A stretch of DNA of 64,000 nucleotides from Ziziphus jujuba. Its lineage: Eukaryota > Streptophyta > Magnoliopsida > Rosales > Rhamnaceae. Where the stretch lies: the NCBI RefSeq assembly GCF_031755915.1, contig NC_083388.1:15078501-15142500 (forward strand). The letters are read 5' to 3'. This document shows positions 58,753 to 64,000 of the stretch, piece after piece (position 1 is the stretch's first letter; each line of letters opens with the position of its first letter). Made by a program: the position numbers and the translations under genes. A model generated the notes under the pieces. The model did not search any database. It was given only the letters and a program-made list of their open reading frames with translations, and had not been told where the DNA came from.

Positions 58753-60300
58753 CTCAGAAGCTCTCCTTTTTCTCTTTTACGGTTGTGATTTTGTTGTCGT
58801 CGTTGTTGGTTCTTCCACAGCAATAATAACAAAAAAGCCTCTTTTACTTCTAATTCATGAAGATGACGATGAACATCCTCGACAAAGCCGCTTTTTTTTT
58901 TTTCCCCCCCCTTTTTTTTTTTTTTTCCGCAAGTTGATTCTGCTTCAGTAAATGCTCTAACTAAACCCAACAAACAAAAAAAGAAATAAAAAAAGATCCA
59001 CAATTAGTTAAACAAATACAAGCCCACTGCATTAAATTCTAAGTATATTTTGTAAGAATCGCTAAAATTCCCTTTCTTTTTCTAAAATTTTACCTTTTGT
59101 TAGATGCAATAGGAATATTACAAATGTTGCAGTGAAAAGCCAAAAAAAAAAAAAAAAAAAAAGTCCAATTCTTCCACGCTACAAGATCAGCTTCTTTGAA
59201 TACTTGTTCGTCTTCCAGGTAAGATCCAGATTTGAAAAAAGCTTCAGTCTTTCAGTCCAAGCCTCTGATTCGGACAAAACCCAGAAATGGAACAGCCCAA
59301 CAACAACAACAACAACAAGTATGACAACAGCAACAACAACTTAATCTTCTTCAATTAATTTCTAAGACACTCTCAGGCGCCAAAAAGGTATAATCACTGT
59401 CTCTGTCTAATAGAAAACCCAATCAAACAGCATCAGATTAGATTCCCAATTGTGGAATCTCTTTTTTTGCTCTCTGTCTTCCTTTTTTCCACTCAAAAAA
59501 CTTTTGCAGTCTTTGAATGAATCAGTGAAACTTTCCATGCAACAGAGTAATAGAACTGAGGTTTTTTTTTTCTTTTTTTCTTTTTTTCTTTTTTTCTTTT
59601 AAAGATCAGGATAATAGTATTACCTGCTTCATTTTCATTGCTAGACTCCAAATACTTTTTAATACCCTTCTCGTCCTTTTTTTGATGGGTTATGTGTATA
59701 TATATAAATATTTTGTTTTTTGGGTTCCGAGATCTGAAAATTGAATTCTCTCCCTCACGAACCGAAACAAAAACAAATCTTAAAAAACAAAAAAAAAAAA
59801 AAAAAAAAATATCTCTAAAACTCGTTTTTTTGTATCATCTCGGGAAACAATAATGCACAATATCACGAGAATTACAACACAGTTAATAAAATAAGTGAAA
59901 AAATAGTACTTTTTGGACTGCTCTGAAAATCAGAGCAGTCATAAATAGAAGCAGACAAACTTAACCCTTTGGTAAATAATAGAGGATTTATTATTATTAT
60001 TTTTTCCAAAGGGACCCAATAGGAGCGCGTGGGGTAAAATTGCGGATATACTATTGGTCCGTGGTTTTCAGGCGCATAAAAGGAAAAGTAATTGGTTTTG
60101 GTGGATCGGCGATTTTATGGTCGGGAAGACGAGGAGAAAAATGAGAGAAAGTATTTTAATAAAGAGATTGAAAGGCTTTGGGTTTTGTGGCCGTCTTTGA
60201 GTATATATGACTCTTTAACAAATATATAGAGGGAGTGTTTTTATTAATTATTGGACCTTTTGCTTAAATGCTATCTACCTCTTACTGACAAAAAACAGTG
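58753..60300 (-). promoter_or_regulatory. 5' leader and promoter region of the ARF gene
   Basis: Holds CT/poly-T-rich leader sequence (58900-58926; (T7C)n at about 59562-59600), a (CAA)n run at 59299-59340 and an auxin-response-element core TGTCTC at 59398-59403. A possible TATA-like ATATATAC lies near 60205 on the - strand. The transcription start and any leader intron cannot be fixed by eye. Confidence 0.5.
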
Positions 60301-62467
60301 AGATGGACCTCCTCTTTTGGGTAACTACCCTATTCTGTTTCTTTTCCAACTTGTTCATTTTGACACTGTTTTTGGATTTTTTCTTTTTTTTTATAATTTA
60401 TTTTTAGGGGTTTGTTTGGGATCCCAATTGTCAAAGCCTATCGTATTGTGGCATTTCAGCAACTTTCCCTGCTTGAAGGCTACAGCTTTTTATTCTTGGT
60501 GGTGCTACGTACGGTGGCCTAAAGAAATTTGAAGTGTCCCGTATATTTTCTGTCAAGATTTAATTTAAAAAAAAAAAAAAAAAAAAAAAGATAAGCGGGG
60601 AAAGTTAGAAAAGTCTATTATTATTTGACCAATGAATGAGATAAGCTTTGGTCCCTTTGGAAGCAAATTGACCCGAAAAAAACAAGGTTTCAGTTAATAT
60701 GAGGATTCAGCCTATGACTCGTGTCCTTGAAATATTCTTATCCAACAAGAAAGAATAGAGCAACTTGGTCTCGTATCTCATTTTATATTTTTTCTTTTTG
60801 ATCCAAGTTTCTCCTTTTAGTTTGATATGGAATTTTATGCAGATATGTATTATATATTTTGATACTGCTCAAGTGAAAAGATATGTTCAATAGTTGATTT
60901 TGTTGCACATTTACGAAAAAAGCAAATAGTACAATTCAGTATAACCCGTTCTAATTTAGTATAACCATTTTGGTTGACGTAACATGAGTCATGTTATAAT
61001 GGGAGACTTCTTATAATGGGAGACTCGTCCTAAATCAATCATATAATTTTATCATTAGAATTTTTTATATCAATTTTTTAAATACTTTAAAAGTTAAAAT
61101 TAAGATTTAAGAATGCGTTAATAGTTATTTGAGTTCATTTATTTTTTTTTTTTTAAAGAAATTCATATAGGATTCACTTTATTCGTATATGGTTTTATTA
61201 TTCTCTAACCTATAAATTTATATAAAATATAGGTTTACTATCTCACTAATTCACGTTAAGATTAGTAATGCTCAGAGAAAAAAAAAATTAAGATTAGTAA
61301 TGCATTTTAAGATACAAACCATTGATGTGATAAAGGAGGTAGTGATATTTAAACCATAAGATTGACTTAGTGTGGCCTTAACTATATATATATATATATA
61401 TATATTTTTAATTACATTGCCATATTCTAATTTTATAAAATTCTCATTTTGGAACATCACAAAATCAGTTAGAATGTCACCCATCTCGAACAATTTTTTT
61501 TTTAAATAAAAATGATTCTAGTAATTGGTTTAACCAACAATCGAAGATAAAATCATCTACATTTTGTTGGGTGTCATCAATTGTATTGTCTACATATAGT
61601 TTTGATATGTTAAGAACATAGTTTCATTTTATGTTAAACACATATTGATATATCAATTGTTAAATGTTACTACTAATCAAAGTAGGATTTCAGTTTTAAA
61701 TTATTAATTATATCACACGGTTAGTACTTATATACATCTTTAAATGGTCAAATGGGAACATAATTTAGAAGAATGCTTTTAATGTAATCCATTATTAGGT
61801 TGAATTTTAATTTTCTATTGCTAACATGGAATGTTAAGGTCTATTTAGGTTATTAAATTTCTAAGTTGATCAAAATATAATTTTAAAGGTTAAACATATT
61901 TAAATCCCATATTTGTTATATATTTTGCACTTTATTATGCAAACTACAAAAAGTTTCATATTACCCCTTCAACTGTTGGTTTCCATCGCTTTAGTTCAAT
62001 ATGTAATTTGGACGGATGAATTTAGTGAAATCAATCATACATAATTGATTTAACTTTATTGGAAAATTGTTTTCTTCTACTTTCATTTCATGTGTTAACT
62101 GATGTGTGTATGCGTAATTTTGTCAAATCATAAGAAAAATTGCATGATGACAAATATGATTTAAAAAAAAAAAAAAAAAGAAAGGAGAAAAGAATAGTTT
62201 AGTGACCAATCTAACATTTTTTTAATTTGAAATGCAAAGTGTAAAAATTGTAATAGTTCAGAATGGTAAAGTGAAATCCATCCTAATTGTAGTTTATTGG
62301 AAAACTTCTTACCTTTTTCAACATGATTTTTGTTATAGGCGGAAAAAATATTGTAAATATACCATAATAGAACTAATGAACTATTTGTATAATTTCCTGT
62401 TTATTAGGCTCTATTGGACATTTTATATCGAGCTCAAAAGGTTATTATAAGTTTTTTTTTAAACTAA
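60301..62467. other. AT-rich intergenic sequence, no gene
   Basis: Contains an A-run at about 60568-60588, a 17 bp duplication (TATAATGGGAGACT) near 60990-61025 and (TA)n at 61385-61406. Open frames are short and low complexity. Confidence 0.55.
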
Positions 62468-62853
62468 TTCTCCTACACCTTTACCCTTTTTCCATTTACT
62501 CTCAAACTCCATTGCGATATTCCTAGCAGCAATATTTACAAAAGCTATCTTGAAGAAAATTCATTTTTCCTCCTTCTATCTCTGTGAAAACAAAATCAAA
62601 ATATGAAGAAAGTGCTCGAAGAAAATCTAACCCGTTAACGCTTGAAGAAAAGCCAATCAAAATCCAACCCGTTAATGCTTGAAGAAAAGCCAATCACTAT
62701 CAAAGGAGAGCCGGATTTTCTTCAAGCATTTTTTCATTACATCTTAATTTTGATTTTCACAAAGATGGGAGTAGGACAGATTTTGTATATTTTTTCTTGG
62801 GAAATCACCAAAAAGTCAAGAGTAAATGGAAAAAAGTAAAGGTGTGGGTGTAA
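62468..62853. mobile_element. MITE candidate of about 385 bp
   Basis: The left end (ACACCTTTACCC, then TTTCCATTTACTCT) and right end (reverse-complemented ACACCTTTACTT, then TTTCCATTTACTCT) form imperfect inverted repeats of about 35 bp. The interior has a 37 bp direct duplication (AACCCGTTAA then GCTTGAAGAAAAGCCAATCA) near 62625-62700. No coding capacity. Confidence 0.5.
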
Positions 62854-64000
62854 ATAAATAAAAGCCCCTCGATCAAAGTTGTATTAGTTATAAATAACTC
62901 AGGTCAATATAAGTTGTTTAATAGAACCGTATATGTATTATTATGTCATATATATAGTGAGTTAAAATCCATATCAAATTAACCTGTCGGTTTAATTTTT
63001 TTTTTTTTTTTAATGAATGTTAAATTACTTTAAAGATTTAGATCTAAAAATATAACAATTTATATGTTATGGCCCTGTATAGGCATAGTGCAATATTGAA
63101 AACCTATATAAGTAAATTGAATTCTATATAACCCAACAAACCACTTATGCAAATTTTAAATTTAAACTTTTAAAACAATTTAACAACAAATAAAAAAAAT
63201 TTTATAGTAAAGTTTTAATATCGATCTTGTTGTGAATTTTATTTTATATATAGAGAATAAGCCTCGTATTAGGAAATTCTTGATTTAATCAAATTAGAAA
63301 TGCTTATGTAACAATGGTTTAACCATAGAATAAAATGCTAATTAATAGAGTAAATGCATTTTATATGAAGTATCAAAGTTATGCTATTTATGACCTATTT
63401 TTTTATTTTGGCAAATAAAGCTTTAAAGTTTCAAAATCATTGCAAATTATCTAATTTCTAATTGTGATGTTAAAATTAACAGTGTTAACGTCCGCATAAC
63501 GTCTCGTTAACATCAAAATTAATTTTTAGAAATAAAAATATTTTTTTTATAAAAAATACATTTATTATTTTTCGATTCTGCAGTTTTTTTTTTATTTGGA
63601 CAATTACATACATTCGTTTTTTATTTAAATTAAAATACTCACAATCATATTTAAATATTTTTGGATTTAAAATTAGATAAAAAATTAAAATTAAAATAAA
63701 ATAATTTTTTGATCCAATAAAATAATTTTATTAGACCAAAATTTAAAAATATTTTTTTATGCCCAAATAAAAAAATATACATAAATACCAAAAATCAAAA
63801 AATAAAATAATTTTTGAGAGATTAAAAATTAAATTTTTTTTTGAAAAAAGATACATTTCTTATTTTTTTCATTTTATAGACCAAAAAAAAAAGAAAAAAA
63901 AAATCCCAAAATGATCTAATTTTTTTTTCATTTGACCAAATGAATTATAAACCAAAATACTAATATAAAAATGAATATGATCTATTTTTCCATTTTTGAA
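62854..64000. other. AT-rich intergenic sequence to the window end
   Basis: No gene, RNA or mobile-element end recognised; runs of T and A and AT-rich unique sequence only. Confidence 0.5.

Overview
This is a nuclear window from an AT-rich plant genome, almost certainly a eudicot. The only clearly intact gene is a four-exon class C auxin response factor (ARF10/16/18 type) with a microRNA160 target site. Introns, plant transposon families and abundant A/T homopolymers and TA/ATT microsatellites all fit a plant. There are no bacterial-style operons, CRISPR arrays or rRNA genes. The species cannot be named from what is visible.

Layout. (1) 1-3973: the 3' end of an unrecognised gene on the + strand (terminal exon 853-952), then AT-rich flank with a hAT-like MITE (1602-1838). 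(2) 3974-20897, 'element A': a long-terminal-inverted-repeat (TIR) element. Inside it lies a long solo LTR (7997-19889, TSD TTATA). Inside that lies a degenerate autonomous hAT transposon (12365-18022, TSD GATGGTTG) plus two hairpin-forming inverted repeats (9501-10976 and 11131-11490). (3) 20919-35901, 'element B': a palindromic foldback element with the same terminus type as A. Its left arm is split by a structurally complete Ty3/gypsy retrotransposon on the - strand (23148-31113, TSD GAATG). Without that insertion B is about 7 kb of two roughly 3.4-3.5 kb inverted arms. (4) 35902-38753: AT-rich spacer. (5) 38763-49120, 'element C': a 10.4 kb Mutator-like element (MULE) with about 110 bp TIRs and a decayed 9 bp target duplication. 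It holds a broken MURA-type transposase split by a 1.3 kb insertion, a Ulp1-like protease fragment, and a captured guanylate kinase exon. (6) 49130-55643: intergenic DNA. (7) 55644-58752 (- strand): the ARF gene, 729 codons, with leader and promoter extending to about 60.3 kb. (8) 60.3-64 kb: AT-rich intergenic DNA with a MITE candidate.

How it works together. Roughly 43 kb of the window (about 4-49 kb) is stacked transposable elements, most with both ends and target duplications readable, so insertion order can be inferred: A, then the solo LTR, then hAT; and B, then Ty3/gypsy. All the transposon proteins carry stop codons, so none is expected to be autonomous now. The ARF is predicted to be a nuclear DNA-binding regulator of auxin-response promoters, silenced post-transcriptionally by miR160.

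All calls come from reading the sequence by eye. No database search, alignment or folding program was run, so family names rest on recognised motifs and identities are estimates.
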